DNA of 64,000 nt from positions 124,001 to 188,000 of the forward strand of contig JAFJTR010000047.1 in NCBI GenBank assembly GCA_022559985.1, written 5' to 3'. Positions 48,324-60,368 of this stretch are shown one piece after another. Each line of letters starts with the position of its first letter. Positions within the stretch are counted from its first letter, which is position 1. The notes below the pieces were generated by a model, which saw only the letters and a program-made list of their open reading frames with translations, made no database searches and had not been told where the DNA came from. This stretch comes from Parastagonospora avenae f. sp. tritici 18332-5. Its lineage: Eukaryota; Ascomycota; Dothideomycetes; Pleosporales; Phaeosphaeriaceae. The position numbers and the translations under genes are program-made.

Positions 48324-48833
48324 CTATACCGGCGCCATAAACATCGTAGCACCATACTTCTCCCCTTCCTTCGTCTCATACGGATACTCCTTCCCCTTGA
48401 CCCACCCCAATTTCTCATACATCCTCGTAGCAGCCACATCTTTATCTAGCACAATCAGTACCAATCGCTTTCCATTCGCCCTGCCCCACGCGACCGACTC
48501 TTGCACGAGCTTCTTGCCGATGCCTTTGCCCTGAAGCTTGGGATCAACGAACAGTGATACAAATGCTGCGTAGGAGCTTAGTGGGACAAGGGATTCGGTG
48601 ATAGCCGGAGGGTGTTTGGAAGCATCTTGGATTTCGGCGTGGCCGGCGAGTTTGCCGTCATATAGAGCAACGAGCGAGTGCAGGGCATTGGGAGATGTGA
48701 AGCGGGATGGGAAGGATGGTGGGCCGTCGACGGGGTATTTGGTCAGGTTGTAGACGTCAGTGAGGATTTCGATCAAAGCGGGGACGTCTGAGATTTCGCG
48801 GGGACGGACGGTGACGGAGTCGGATTTTGACAT
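48324..48833 (-). CDS. GNAT-family N-acetyltransferase
   Basis: A single exon of 169 aa from ATG 48833, preferred for its AAAATG context; an in-frame ATG at 48857 adds eight residues. The GNAT fold is clear: VTVRPREISDVPALIEIL (beta1-alpha1), the beta4 strand AAFVSLFVD, the acetyl-CoA loop PKLQGKGIGKKLVQE, and the C-terminal motif LVLIVLDKDVAATRMYEKLGW. Acceptors for such small stand-alone GNATs range from metabolites to peptides and cannot be inferred here. Confidence 0.88.
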   Translation of the reverse strand: MSKSDSVTVRPREISDVPALIEILTDVYNLTKYPVDGPPSFPSRFTSPNALHSLVALYDGKLAGHAEIQDASKHPPAITESLVPLSSYAAFVSLFVDPKLQGKGIGKKLVQESVAWGRANGKRLVLIVLDKDVAATRMYEKLGWVKGKEYPYETKEGEKYGATMFMAPV

Positions 48834-49058
48834 TTTGAGTGTGTGATTGATTGACATGGGTGAAGGAACTCACATCATAACCATGAAGATAAATAGTATT
48901 AGATACCATGTGTAATGACTCATCCCGGACATGCAGGTACACTGCTGACAAAGCAGTGTTACATCCATTTGATATCTCGTGTTCGGGATCATTCTATCCA
49001 TGTTGCAATTCCGACGTATGCTGTAATACAACCGCTTGTGAATGCATCGCATCCTCAC

Positions 49059-50578
49059 TCAGGCCTTCTTCAAAACTTGAAATCCTGCCCAAGTGACCCT
49101 AGCCACAAACAACAGCCCCGCACTGAGAAACAGCATAGCGCCACCAAACGCCCATAAGGCAGGAAATCCACCCTTATCGAGTACCGCGCCTCCAATTGGT
49201 GTACCGATCAAGACTCCAAATGCAATGACTGCGAAGCTTTGGCCCAACCTTGTGCCTATTTTCTCTCGAGCGTTCATGCTTAGCATAACAACGATGGTAG
49301 GTGGTAGACTGACAAATGAGCCGGAGAAGAAGCCGTAAAACGCCATGAGTACGATGAGACCAGCTGAAGAGTTGACAGCGGTGAAGCACACACAGAGAGT
49401 GGCGGATATAAGGCAGCACGGGACAACAACGTTGAATGGGCCGAGTTTGTCGGCGAAGATGTTGGGAATGATACCTAGAGAGCAATTATTAGCATTTGAA
49501 TATTTCGCGGCACAATCTATACTTACGGCCAAATGTTGAAGTGCTATTCATGATAGCAAGGAGATAGAATGCAAGATTCTCATTCGTGAGGTGCTCTCGC
49601 AGCGCATACAATTGCGCATAGAAGAACGGAATATATAAGCCCATGAAGCCGCAAAAGAAGCCTGCAACCTGCAAAGAATACGCCGGTATCCGGAACGCTG
49701 AAAAATCAAGCAGTGATCGCTTCTTTGCCGGTAGTATACGCACACGCATGCAGATGTTCGGAATGGCCATCGTAGCCAAGATTATGAAGCCCAGCACTCT
49801 TGTGGTCCAGCCGAATCCAAGCGTAGGAAGCAGCCGGTGGAATACGATTGGATAGAGGACGCCACCGAGTGATGATCCAGATGCTGCGATGCCGATGGCT
49901 AAGCCAATCCTTGTTGAGAAGTAGGTCGATAAGATTGCAACACTAGGTACAAAAAGCGCGCCTGTTCCGATGCCAATGCAGAATGCTTGGGCAAGAAGTA
50001 TCTGCCAGTAGTCATGGCAGAGTGATAGCATCATCTGCCCAAACACTAGCATACACGATCCGAAGATGAGGAGAGAACGAAAGTAGCCCGCGTCATATAG
50101 TGGTCCAGTCAAGGCACCGACCATGAGAAGGAGAAAGGCCTGAATGGATCCGATCCAAGATATTGCGGAAGGCGAGGTATCTTTCAGAAGACCGGTCTCG
50201 TAGTAAGCTTGATAAGAGCCAAATGTGTTGATAATGCCCCTGCAAGAAAACGTTACTCAGGTCCAGGCATTGCCCATGAGACACATACCATGAATTGAAC
50301 AGTAGAAAGAAACTGCCCAGAACTTGCAGCCAAGCCCAAAGACCTCCATTAGGTATACTCGATGCATCTCGCACACTTGGATGTCTTGACTGCACCGGCT
50401 CCAATACTGCGCCGGCTTTCTCGGTCACGTGGTGATCGTCATGCATCTGATCCGCTGCCGCATTCGGGCCGCTCACCCCAGATGTTGATGACGAGATGGA
50501 AGGCTGCTGGCTGGGTTTCTCATCGAACACGGTTGAATGGCTCGCACTCGCGCCAACAGGGGCCGTTACTCGCTCCAT
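49059..50578 (-). CDS. Monocarboxylate-transporter-like MFS permease
   Basis: Exons 50578..50289, 50239..49527 and 49474..49059 (introns 49 and 52 bases) give 472 aa. The N-terminal ~75 residues are polar and cytosolic. The first membrane segment reads GGLWAWLQVLGSFFLLFNSWGIINTFGSYQAYY with the first intron inside it, a hallmark of fungal MCT-like permeases. SAISWIGSIQAFLLL, the FCIGIGTGALFVPSVAIL stretch and AASGSSLGGVLYPIV follow. About 12 segments in total. Family knowledge: yeast Mch-type and Aspergillus relatives carry varied organic molecules, and monocarboxylate transport itself is often not shown. The substrate is unknown. Confidence 0.88.
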
Positions 50579-52023
50579 TGTTGATAGTACTGATGCGTGA
50601 ACGTTATGAACAGTTGCGCAATGTGTGAGCTCGAGGCAATGGTTCGCCCTAACAGATCGCTTCAGAAGCCAGCAGGACGACCTAAGGAGACGACAGATAA
50701 AACGGGAGAGGGAGACAGAACTCGTCGGAGAGCGGTCCGAAAGATCAAATAGCAACAGGAAAGCGCTTCTCCACCTTATAAAGCAAACGCTAGCGGCGAA
50801 GCAAGTACGCCTCTGAGGCTTGCTCGGCCAAAGAAAAGGGCGAGATCTAGTTTAGTTCTTGGGCTGCGAAAGCTTAACCGGATCTCCCGTGCATCAAACA
50901 ACGGTGCGCGCCGCAAGCGACGTCACGAAACAGCCGGAACAAGCGGGTTATGTCCGTATTATACCCGGTTGTACATGTATCTGGAAGCAACGAGCCCAGC
51001 ATTCTACACAATTCACCTTCGTTTTCAGCCCTACAGATATATTCCTGTTTACCATAGGTAGCTATGACATCGATACCTTTATTAACCTCAAAGTTATTTG
51101 TTGGATCTTCTAAAGTATCCCTTCCCTTGGGACACAGCTCGCATTCCGCGACAGCCAAGGACCGTAAGAAAACTATACTCCACTAATATCTGGCATCTCG
51201 TGCACCATCGTATGACTCTAGACAGCCAGGGGGTGCTTTGTATTGCTTACAAAAGGGCGAAGACCCCGAGAGGAATGGTCATCAGCATCAGTTCCCCGAG
51301 AGCATAAGCGTCCCAAGAGGGAAAGTACCCGAGAGGAAAAGCGCATCGTAAAGATGACCAATGCGCAAGGTATGTTGTGCCACAAAAGATACACCCTTCC
51401 AAGATTTTTCGTCCAATTAAGGAGAGCGAATTTGACATTTAGACCACCAATGCTTTGAAAAACAGGTTCTTTTGCATGTATGTGCCTTGTCATGTTCTGC
51501 GAAATATCTGGGCCCTTCTAGGATGCGAGCATGTTAGCGTGGACGAATAGTTTCATGATGTAAAAAGCGAGCGCACGAATAGAGGTACCAGATAATGTAG
51601 CATTGTGCCGCCCATCGACGCAGTCTACCTACGCCCGAGATCTAGCTGTATGAATACGACGAAGAGCATACGGAGGCAACTACAAGCGATCGATACTTGG
51701 ATATCGCACAATGAAAGGAAAGGATGATGTACAAAGTGAAAAATCAAACCAGGCTCATGGATGCCGGTCGTGATCTTGTATGGGGAATATGCTTTCGTCA
51801 TGTCGTTTCGTACTTTTAGAATTTAGCGGACTCGCCATGAGATGGAAACGGAAATGCCCAGACGCCTCAAACGCTCGCTATGCTGTACACTCCAATAAGC
51901 AAATCCAACCCCAGTTTTAGTTTGCAACGAGATCGTTATGTTAGGAGACAAGGAGATCCGTCTTATATGTGCAGAAAGGGACGAGAGATGGTGTCTTGTT
52001 GTTGGCCAGAAGATGCAAGCCCG
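50579..52023. other. Intergenic (1.4 kb)
   Basis: Promoter side of the MCT-like gene and 3' flank of the BTB-like gene. No exon, RNA gene or repeat of note. Confidence 0.5.
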
Positions 52024-54203
52024 TTAGGCCTGTGCAGTCAAGCGTTGTGCGACGAGGCGGTGTCCTGATGGGTGGAGTAGGGACTCTTCCACTTGTTCAA
52101 TGTGCTCTTCGACATAAATGTTGCTCAACAAACTGCCTGGAATGGTTCCGTCATGGGCTGCCCTGATTTCACTTCTCAACGCTTTTTTGCGACGGGTTTC
52201 ACGCTCAGCAACAGCCTCTCGCATAATCTTGACGATTCCAGTCCAGCCAATTTGGTTGGCTGTAGCGCGATGATTGAACAAGCGGTCAAGAAGCGGAATT
52301 GGTAAGGAAAGTAGCACGGAGGACAGAACACGGGACATGTGGTTTGTATGGGCGTCGTCTTCGGGCGGTGCGTCGCCAAAACGAATCTTACTCAACCGAG
52401 GGTTGTGGGAAGAGGACCTCCCTTCCATAAGGGATGGTAGACGAGGGAGGTCTTCCAGCTCAGGGGCGATGGCATACAACTTGAAGTCGACCGGGAAAGT
52501 GTAAGCAATGAAGTCGATGACACAGTTCAGCAGTGCTGCAGTGCAAGGGTCGTCAGTGTCAACACCGTCCTTCTTAGGCCAGAACACTGAGCTCGTCCGC
52601 AGGGTGACCTGTAGGACTGCCTCGATGGTGTCCCATCGTATTAGCGACCTTGCGATGTCTACACCACGGGCCTGCATGCTAGGTAGCTGTAAAGCTCGGC
52701 CTGCTGCAATGTAGCTCAGCAGCTGCCGCATGCGCATCCGAGCATCATCAGACGGCTGAGCACTATCGTACATGTAAGGCGCAAGCCCATACAGGAACGC
52801 TTGCGGAGAAAGTAGAGGCGCTCCATAAAGTACCTTGATAGCTTCTTCGACTGCTTCTCGTGTGACGAAGGGGTCCGAAGTGACAATGTCGAGCATGCGT
52901 CGAGCGTCCCGGGAACGGTGTGGAGCCGGTATGCTTCGACGAACAGCATCGGCCACTACCGGACTCCGGACTACGATGATTCCGTGTACAGGAATGGAAA
53001 TATGAACAGACTCAGGTGAGCGTATCTGAAGCACGAAATCTGCGAACTCGGGATTGCCAAATTGTGTAGTCAGATAGGCCGCCAGCTCGAAGGACGAGTC
53101 TTGGAAGCGCGGCACATGCGAAGCAAAGCCATTCTGGTATGGGGGCATACGTTGCTCTTCTTCTGGGCTCGAGCCAGACTTGACTTCGGCAACGCGAGCT
53201 TTACCAGGTGGCTCGACCTGCGACGGAGCGGCTCCGTTCACCTGATCTTTTGAAGCATGATTGCCGGGATAGTAATCGGCCGGATCAACAGGAAGTAAGG
53301 GTGAGTGATGGTCGTCACTGTTCTCGTAGACTGCGTCTGGGTGGGCGGTTGCATAAGAGGGGTACGGCCACGGGCCACCAGCCTCGGACGGATGGCGAGA
53401 GTGTCCGGGAAAGAAGGAAACGCTGTGTTCGGGAGCCGAAAATCCCGGGGGCGGGCGCGGCATGCTGGGCTGGTGGAGGTGCTCGGTAGGGTCAACCTCA
53501 TGAGGTGTCTGAGGGTGCGATGAAGATCCATTGGGGGCATGGAATGCAACAGCACCAGCACTGAGCTGGGAACGATAAGACGGAGGGAGTGCGGCGCCGT
53601 TCGCGTCTGTGGACGGCGTCTGCTTGTCCGTCTTGTTGGAGGGGTAGAAAGGCGGAGGCAGCTCGGCGGGCACCATCAGCTTGCGAGGGACACCGTTGGC
53701 GACAGGCTTCTCTACGACGTCGGAGGCGGGAGCCACAGCAGTGGTTCCGTTGGTGTTGCTCTTCGGGTCGGTATCTGGCAGCACCATATCAGCATCATGT
53801 GCAGCCTGTGGTACAGGGGTTGCACAAGTCCAGACATACCTGTAGGCTCACCAGCGATCTCGACATGGTCGTCTACAGATTTCGCAGGAGACGTGGCCAG
53901 GACCGGTGCTTCCACCTCATTCGTGCCGCCGTTCGGAATGCGATATTCTGGTGTCAACGGAGCCTCAGCGTTGCTTGGCACTGGCAGGTGTTCCTTGGGC
54001 GCTTGTTCCACGACGGGTTGCGGTTCCGGCTCGTGTTTGCTGACAATGCCGCTGTTGGGCTCCTCAGGCAGCGAAAGAGGCCGAGACGACGGTATGTTGC
54101 GCGAGCGTGACAGCCGGTGTGGAATGGCAGGCACGATGCGCGAAAGTGGGCGGCGGGCCTGCCTCTGCGCTGACGGCGCTGTGTCGGCTGCTGGGGGAGC
54201 CAT
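52024..54203 (-). CDS. Proline-rich protein with BTB/POZ-like domain
   Basis: Exons 54203..53840 and 53774..52024 (65-base intron, acceptor after TGCTGCCAG) give 704 aa. The first ~340 residues are low-complexity, rich in Pro, Ser and His (PPPFYPS, RPPPGFSAPEH). A BTB-like fold begins at about 350: FELAAYLTTQFGNPEFADFV, then LQIRSPESVHISIPVHGIIV and RSPVVADAVRRS, the usual self-association strand-helix order. A conserved helical region follows to about 600 with FLYGLAPYMYDSAQ and LQLPSMQARGVDIARSLI. A basic helical tail ends the protein. Many fungal BTB proteins of this build are uncharacterised; adaptor or scaffold roles are inference. An acceptor 21 bases earlier breaks the frame. Confidence 0.78.
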
Positions 54204-55040
54204 GTTGGCGTAGGCGTTGGTGTTTATGATGTTTTTTTTTCAGATACGAGCGGTGCTCGATTGCAGCAGCGGCTCCAGGTATCAGCAGCTTGGATCTGGG
54301 GCCAATTATCCTGGAGCGCTCTGAACAGGTGAAGGGGGATGTTGGGTCGAAGCGGGGTGTGTCGGACTGAGAAGACGCGCTGGTGCAATGGAGTCTTCCG
54401 ATCGACGGATATTGTGGGGATAGCAGCCAGGAGCTATGACGCATCCCCCAAGTTAAACTTAGTCAGCCTCGTCGGCCCCTCTGAGTCTACCTGTCATTTT
54501 GAGAGCGACGTGGGATACACAGAGTCGATTCATCACTATATTAACGACCCGGGACGCTACCATAATCCTCTTGCCACTTTGCTTCACATATTGCAGAGTG
54601 CCCAAATCGAAGCAACTGCATGCGTCACTAACCAAAGCATATCAGGTCCTCTCTGCACTCTCAAGAGACGCGACGATTTAAGGAAACAGACAGTGTTTGT
54701 TTACCGAATCATCACTTCACTTCCCCGAAAGGCCTACTTTGACTAAGTTCCACCATGTCTAAATTAATTTGACACACGTAATTCGTTCAAGCCGGCCTTG
54801 CTCGTTCCTGCCTTGGTTGATATATGGCACTTGCTGCAGATGACTTCGCTCGCTCCTTCTGCATAGACACACAAATACCACCCACGTGGAAGATAACGCG
54901 ACCCCCAGGTATTCTGCTGGAAGTGTGCGCTGCAGTTCTGAACACATCCTTGATCCTACAACGCGCCCTCATCTTTTTGCTTCCTAGCCCCTATTGACCC
55001 TATCGCACATTTCCTACTGTCCTACACAGGAGTATGGTAA
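54204..55040. other. Divergent region with one short open frame
   Basis: Promoter side of the BTB-like gene, with a T10 run near 54231. A 58-codon plus-strand frame at 54824-54997 (MALAADDFARSF... to TGA) has plausible codon use and could be a first exon of the next gene, but I could not join it convincingly. Confidence 0.35.
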
Positions 55041-57542
55041 TTGGACTCGCACAGTCTGCGTCCCGAAACAGACTGCCTGCTCAAAACCGCCCATCGATGG
55101 TGCGGCCGTCAAGTGACCAGCGATGCTTCGACTGCCGGCTTCGCGATCCCTCAACCAGTTCCTCCAAATATTGCCTCAAGATTTGTCCACATAAGACAGA
55201 CTTTGCTCCGACGCGTAAGTGACAGCTCTCCGGTAATGCGCTGTACTCAAGAGACTGATCGAATCACAGCCAATCCTTTTGGAGCTCTTGCAGGCCTCTC
55301 ACAATCGCCAACCGAGTCGAAATAGTCCTTCGACTTTGTTGCGACGACGAGCGGGTCTACAAGGCGACGTGGAAAGCGCGGTGGCCACCGTCACAGAGTG
55401 AAGCGTCCACTACAGGAGGTGCCGGCGCAGAATGGCGAGAGCCCTGCAGAACTGTGCAAGCGACTGTTCTCCCTGAACCAGACGGGCGGCGAGCCAGTCA
55501 AAGAACCCCAACAGCCTTTGGAATACTTTGAAGGGATTTCTACTGCGTCTCATGCTGAATTCTCGCCGGAGAGCGTTAGACACCACTGGGCACCGCAGTT
55601 CCGCCCGAACACCCTGCCAGCGGCTCCGGTACCTACTCGGAAAACAAAAACGACAATACGAGTAAAACCACTTCGAGGGCCAGAGGGCTTTTCATACCCT
55701 CCACCTATCTTATCAACACAGAACAAGACTGAATGGCATGCGGGTGATGTGCAGGGCTCAGGCCCCTCTGCCCTATCTACTTCTCTGGAACCAAAACCAC
55801 GCCAACCGCCAAAACGACCACTCGAAAATTTGACTAGCCAAGATGCTCAACCTTCGAGCCCTCAGTCCTTCGTCTTATCTTCTTCCTCGCAGGACACACA
55901 GCGAGAAGCGGTTGCGGCGGCACACCGCGCTCTCGTCCCGAGCAAGCTCACAGGTACACTCCCACCAATGTTTCCCCCAAGCGCACCAAGGGTAGAGCAG
56001 CAGACATTAGGCTGCGCCAGCCCGGCCATGGCAACCCCAATCTCACCACATAGCCGGCCGAGCTATAGATTTCCATGCAGATCATCTTCCTGCGTCTTCG
56101 ATCATGTCAGCGTGCCCGGTCATGATTGTATTTTCGACACCAATATTTGGCTTCGACAAAACCCTTTGCCGCGTAATGTTCACGGCGGCAGTCGCTCCTT
56201 TGGTCGTGCCACGCAAAATGACGCGGTGTGTTCTGCATTTTCTCGGTCAGGTAGAGCTGGTACTCCGACTGGCTCATACTTTCCACAGTCCCAGGATGAC
56301 TGGTCTCATCACATGTGCGGCTGGCTGGATGAGAGGGAAGACGTTGCTCAGCACATGAAAGAAGCAGAAGGCAGATGTACAACGATTAGCGCCTCTCGGT
56401 CGGCTTATCTTCAGGCTCGTAAGAAGGGGGAGGACCATGGGCTCGTTGTAAAGAAAACACACCTTCCGGAGTCTGAAGCTGCGGTGGCTGCCCAGCCATC
56501 TACGCCTTTGTGCCAGGGGTATTTGTCTAAGCAAACATCAGTCGCCGAGTCCCTTGACAGAAGACCACCACAGGTTGGGCAGTCCCTTCGCGATCCCTTT
56601 GTCCAAGCCAGCAATCGACATGGCTCTCAAGAGGCGCGCTCCCGATCGAGTGCCGAGCCAGACCAGGAGGCGCTGCAAGACCAGACCAAGTGCCGTCGCG
56701 TGTGCACGCACACGAACGTTTCTAAAACTCAACATGATGTTCAATATAAGTACATACCACCCTCGCGATACACCCGCTGCACCTACGGCCTTGCAAGATT
56801 CTATCCTTCAGTGAACCAGGTGACGCACAAAAACGGAAGCATGGCATCAACCGGACTCCCTCAAGCTAGTTTGATGTCAGCATACACCCTTCGCAAGAGC
56901 AAGCCCACGGAAATTCTCGCCAAAGTCGAGGCCACCGAGCCGCGCAAGGGAGAATGTCAGTTCACACCATCACTTGCGCGTCCACCAAAAGAGGTCGCAA
57001 ATGAGGACACGGAGGCCAGTCGCTCGACCAACACATCGCCTGTGCTAACACCAACCTCGACTCGTGCTCCATATCACACATCCACCTCCCCATCCTTGGA
57101 ACACGCCTTTCGAATGCGAGCACTTGGTTTGGAGAGCCCGCCTCGCCTTCCAGGCCCGACTCCGACTCGCCTCCCATCTCGTGCATCCAGCCCATCAGCC
57201 ATTACACTCGACTCTGGCATTGGGGCCACTGTCCCTCTTTTACCCAGCCCAGAGTCTCCGCCAGCCGAGACATACCCTCATAGTGCCGACCTCGAGTATG
57301 AAGTGGTGTCTCATGATGATGCCAGTTCGTCAGCAGACTCTGATGACGATTTCGCTTTCGAGTACGAAGTCATGGACGCGGATTCATGCCCGTCGCCGCC
57401 GCTGTCTGTCTCTTCTGGTCTCCATTAGGATGTGGAAGATTGCGAAGACGAGAGTGGGGGGAAGACTAGTGCGGTGGAGGTGGAATGGCCGACGCTGAGG
57501 GAGGCGCTGCGTGGAAGGAGGGGGAGGGTGGGTGAGGAGTAG
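55041..57542 (+). CDS. Unrecognised Pro/Ser-rich protein; 5' and 3' ends uncertain
   Basis: The secure part is one frame from about 55326 to 57425. It encodes a polar protein with Ser/Pro tracts, a Cys/His-containing stretch (SSSCVFDHVSVPGHDCIFD and WSHHMCGWLDER) and an acidic end (SADSDDDFAFEYEV). Upstream, 55041-55216 is strongly coding (FAIPQPVPPNIASRFVHI) and ends in donor GTAAGT at 55217. Its best join is to the acceptor AAATAG ending at 55325, in phase 0. That exon has no ATG, so a first exon is missing. At 57426-57428 the frame meets TAG, but the same frame continues as DVEDCEDESGGKTS and EWPTLREALRGRR to TAG at 57540. That first TAG follows a pyrimidine tract and could be the end of a 60-base intron from GTCATG at 57369. 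If it is a true stop the protein ends at 57428. No family recognised. Confidence 0.5.
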
Positions 57543-57967
57543 ACTGTTTGAATACACATGCAGGGGTTTTGGTCATGAGGAGTGGGGTTTTTTTCAGATT
57601 GTTATCTGGGAGTTTGGAAGTATGACGCCAACGTGCTTTTATTGTTAGTGTAGAATTCGAGTCGATTGGTGGAATCAAAATGTGTTATAGAAGCTTTGAA
57701 TGGCGCTGGGTGACTTGTCTTCTTCCCACTTGAATGTTTCGGTTCGCGTGGTTGTGGATAATTAATTGATTGCTATGCCTATTGTATGTGTGTATGATGT
57801 GAATATGGTATATACTGGAATATCCCTCGCTTTACGCCATCCATCCCATCCCAAACCCATCCCTGATCAAATTTATGCCCAAAACCTAGGATATCACACT
57901 ATTGAAACGAATATACCAAACCCCGATACCCAACTAAACGAGTGGAAAATAATCTAATGCTGCGCAC
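57543..57967. other. Convergent 3' region
   Basis: It lies between the unrecognised gene and ATG15, A/T-rich near 57750-57950. No gene seen. Confidence 0.5.
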
Positions 57968-59938
57968 TTACATCTCCATCCTCTCCATCGCCGTACTATG
58001 ATGCTTCTTCGACTTGTCGAGGCAAACGAGGCCGAAGAAAGCTTCGGACGTACAGCTCGTTGACGTCGATATCTCACTCGATGCCGCCGTCGATGTAGGT
58101 GGCGAAGTATGAACTCGCGTATGCTTCTTCGACTTGTCATAGCAGATCAGACCGAACCAGCCCTCGTGCGTGCAGGACGTAGATGAGACGGTTGGGGCAG
58201 GCGTTGAGGTCCTCAGCTTCGTTCGGGAGGGTGGATCGTTGCCGTCGAGACAGTCGCCGAACCAGCCTGGGTACATGCATGAGGATGTTGATGTTGGGGG
58301 GGAAGACGAGGTTGTTGTTGCGGTGGGTGCGGGGGCGGGGGTAGTGGTGTGTGAGGACTTTGTAGTTGTGGTTGGCTCGCCGTTGTCGTCTTTGCAGCCA
58401 AACCAGCCGGGGGTTTTGCAGGTTGATGTAGAGGATGTGGATGTGTGTTTGGATGTTGATGTCTGTGTGCCTGTAGTGGTCTCGTCGAGACAGCCCCACC
58501 AGCCTGGCGTCTTGCATGTCTCTGTCCTGGTACGAGTGTTGGTTTTGCTCGATTTGGAAGTGGATGTAGGCTTCGAGGTACTGGTAGTGGTTGTCTCGGT
58601 GCCATTGCTCTCGAAATATTTCCAGGTGTAGCAATCCGTGCAGTCAACGTACGGCTCGCAGATAGGAGGCGCATCGTACTTCTCTATTACGTCTTTAATG
58701 ACCTCGACAATCTTGTGTGTACCGATACCGACGCGCCAGCCAAGGTCTTTGACTGTGTCGTAGACACACTTCTTGCCTGTGTGACAGACACTTTGTAGGG
58801 CATATCCACCAAAGGTGCACACGCTGGTAGCTTGGTTGCACTGACCCATGTATATTGGGTCCGCAGTGTGCCCAAAGTGATAGCCCCCGGTCATCTTTCT
58901 CTTCTGGAGTGAGCCAATCTCGTGGCCGGGTGGTACTGGAAGACCGAGACGTGATGCCGGCATTGCTTCGGGAACAGCTTCAAAGGTCACAGCTGGGTGG
59001 CCGAAGGTCAAGGACAGGAACGACGAGACTGCACCGCCCAGTGAATGACCGGCCATCCATATCTCAGCATGCGGATACAGCGCCGTAACGTTGTGGTAAA
59101 GGTCTTGTGCAGCATAGTAGTAGCGGTTCTTCTCGCGCAGTGCTGTCACCAAGCAGGTCGAATTGCAAGTGTATGCCGAGGTCTGGCAATCACAGACCTG
59201 TCGCCACAAGAACTGTCCGCCCTGTCCGCAGCAGCAGCTGAAGAAGAGATTGTCGTTTTCCTTGTCTTTAGTGGTGGTCTCGGAGCCGTCGAACATGGCA
59301 GGCGACGTTCCCTTTAGGCCTATCACAACGGTGGAGTTCTCCGTGTCGGCGAAGATGTGCCCTCGCAGCCCGTCAGACTCCCACCCAAAGTCTTCGGTGT
59401 AGTTGAAGCCACCACCCACGTCTTCCCACTCGCCCGTATTTGGCTCCAAGATGTATGCATTCGAGGCCATGCGCGCGAAACTCAGCACCGTCTCTCTGTC
59501 GGTGACGTTGGGTCCCGCGATGTCGTCTATGGTCCAGTCGTCCTCAGCCAGCTGCACGGCTCTTCCCTTCATCCTTCCCCATTCCAGTATGCCATCTATG
59601 GCCTCTTTGCTCCTATCTGCCAACCGCTGAATGCTCATCGGCTCGGCCTTCACACGCAACCGGGGTACGGGCTCGCGGTGTGCCGAGTGCAGGTCCTCTG
59701 CTGCCCATACTGCCGCATTTTCCGGCACGTCCAGTCTTCGGTGAAGCTCTGGATATTTGTATGTGCCATGGTGGAAGATGTGTCGCAGCGAGAAGTCCTT
59801 CTCGCTGCTGTGGGGTTGCGGCGAGATGGGTGGCGCTGGGAGGATGGGGAGCTCGGCTGCACTGCTCACGGCGAGGAACGACAGCAGCAGGGAAGCTGTT
59901 ACGCGAGACGCAGAGGTGCAGAACGGTCGGCGACGCAT
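57968..59938 (-). CDS. ATG15: ATG15-like autophagic phospholipase with Cys-repeat tail
   Basis: A single exon of 656 aa. The start at 59938 is the first ATG; the frame is open slightly upstream without one. An N-terminal signal anchor lies at about 13-29. The class 3 lipase core has GHSLGG at 297-302 with nucleophile Ser299; the likely triad partners are Asp360 (HTADPIYMG) and His408 (GTHKIVEVI). The cysteine cluster [18 protein letters not shown] is typical of Atg15. After residue 445 comes a Ser/Thr-rich tail with five spaced cysteine units: [39 protein letters not shown] and a degenerate [11 protein letters not shown], each followed by an Asp-containing end. Role: Atg15 reaches the vacuole by the MVB path and breaks down autophagic-body membranes. 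The repeat tail is absent from yeast Atg15. Confidence 0.9.
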   Translation of the reverse strand: MRRRPFCTSASRVTASLLLSFLAVSSAAELPILPAPPISPQPHSSEKDFSLRHIFHHGTYKYPELHRRLDVPENAAVWAAEDLHSAHREPVPRLRVKAEPMSIQRLADRSKEAIDGILEWGRMKGRAVQLAEDDWTIDDIAGPNVTDRETVLSFARMASNAYILEPNTGEWEDVGGGFNYTEDFGWESDGLRGHIFADTENSTVVIGLKGTSPAMFDGSETTTKDKENDNLFFSCCCGQGGQFLWRQVCDCQTSAYTCNSTCLVTALREKNRYYYAAQDLYHNVTALYPHAEIWMAGHSLGGAVSSFLSLTFGHPAVTFEAVPEAMPASRLGLPVPPGHEIGSLQKRKMTGGYHFGHTADPIYMGQCNQATSVCTFGGYALQSVCHTGKKCVYDTVKDLGWRVGIGTHKIVEVIKDVIEKYDAPPICEPYVDCTDCYTWKYFESNGTETTTTSTSKPTSTSKSSKTNTRTRTETCKTPGWWGCLDETTTGTQTSTSKHTSTSSTSTCKTPGWFGCKDDNGEPTTTTKSSHTTTPAPAPTATTTSSSPPTSTSSCMYPGWFGDCLDGNDPPSRTKLRTSTPAPTVSSTSCTHEGWFGLICYDKSKKHTRVHTSPPTSTAASSEISTSTSCTSEAFFGLVCLDKSKKHHSTAMERMEM

Positions 59939-60368
59939 GTCGTGGTCACTGTGCAAATGAGATCTAGAGGTGTCAAGTGGTTTGCTGCAAGTGAAGTGCA
60001 GCTACATCGATGGCATGCATCATGCATCAATGACGATGATGGCATTCACGCGGCTGGGGCTTGCACGTGCAAGGTATACGCGGGGACGCGCCGCTCCTTC
60101 ACAACCGTCCACCGCCGCACGGGTACTGGCCGCGTACTTTCACGACAGTCACTCATTTGGCGTGGAAAAGAGAGGCCTCTTGAAGCTGTCGCCCTATAGT
60201 TCTTGGGTATCATATCATATTTCCCTGTCGGTATCGCGGCTTCTGGACAGCGTCCCTGAGCTCCGTCGCATCCCGTTGCGCATGACGTTGTTTCAGTAGC
60301 ACCACGAGCTCAATGCAGGCACACGACATTCTCATCCCCCACAGAGTCTTACAGATGCGCCTGCCGCA
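59939..60368. promoter_or_regulatory. Divergent promoter ATG15 / VPS9 gene
   Basis: About 430 bases between two divergent starts. No specific site stands out; a tandem of CATGCATCATGCATCA near 60014 is a minor repeat. Confidence 0.35.

Noticed and set aside
45618..50578. Secondary-metabolite cluster around the P450, GNAT and MFS genes
   Set aside because: There is no backbone synthase or pathway regulator, and a tRNA gene and a GNAT of unrelated type sit between. Co-location alone is not enough.
53775..53839. Alternative acceptor for the BTB gene intron at CCACAG (21 bases upstream of the chosen region's ATG)
   Set aside because: It gives a wrong phase and an immediate stop; the TGCTGCCAG acceptor keeps the frame.
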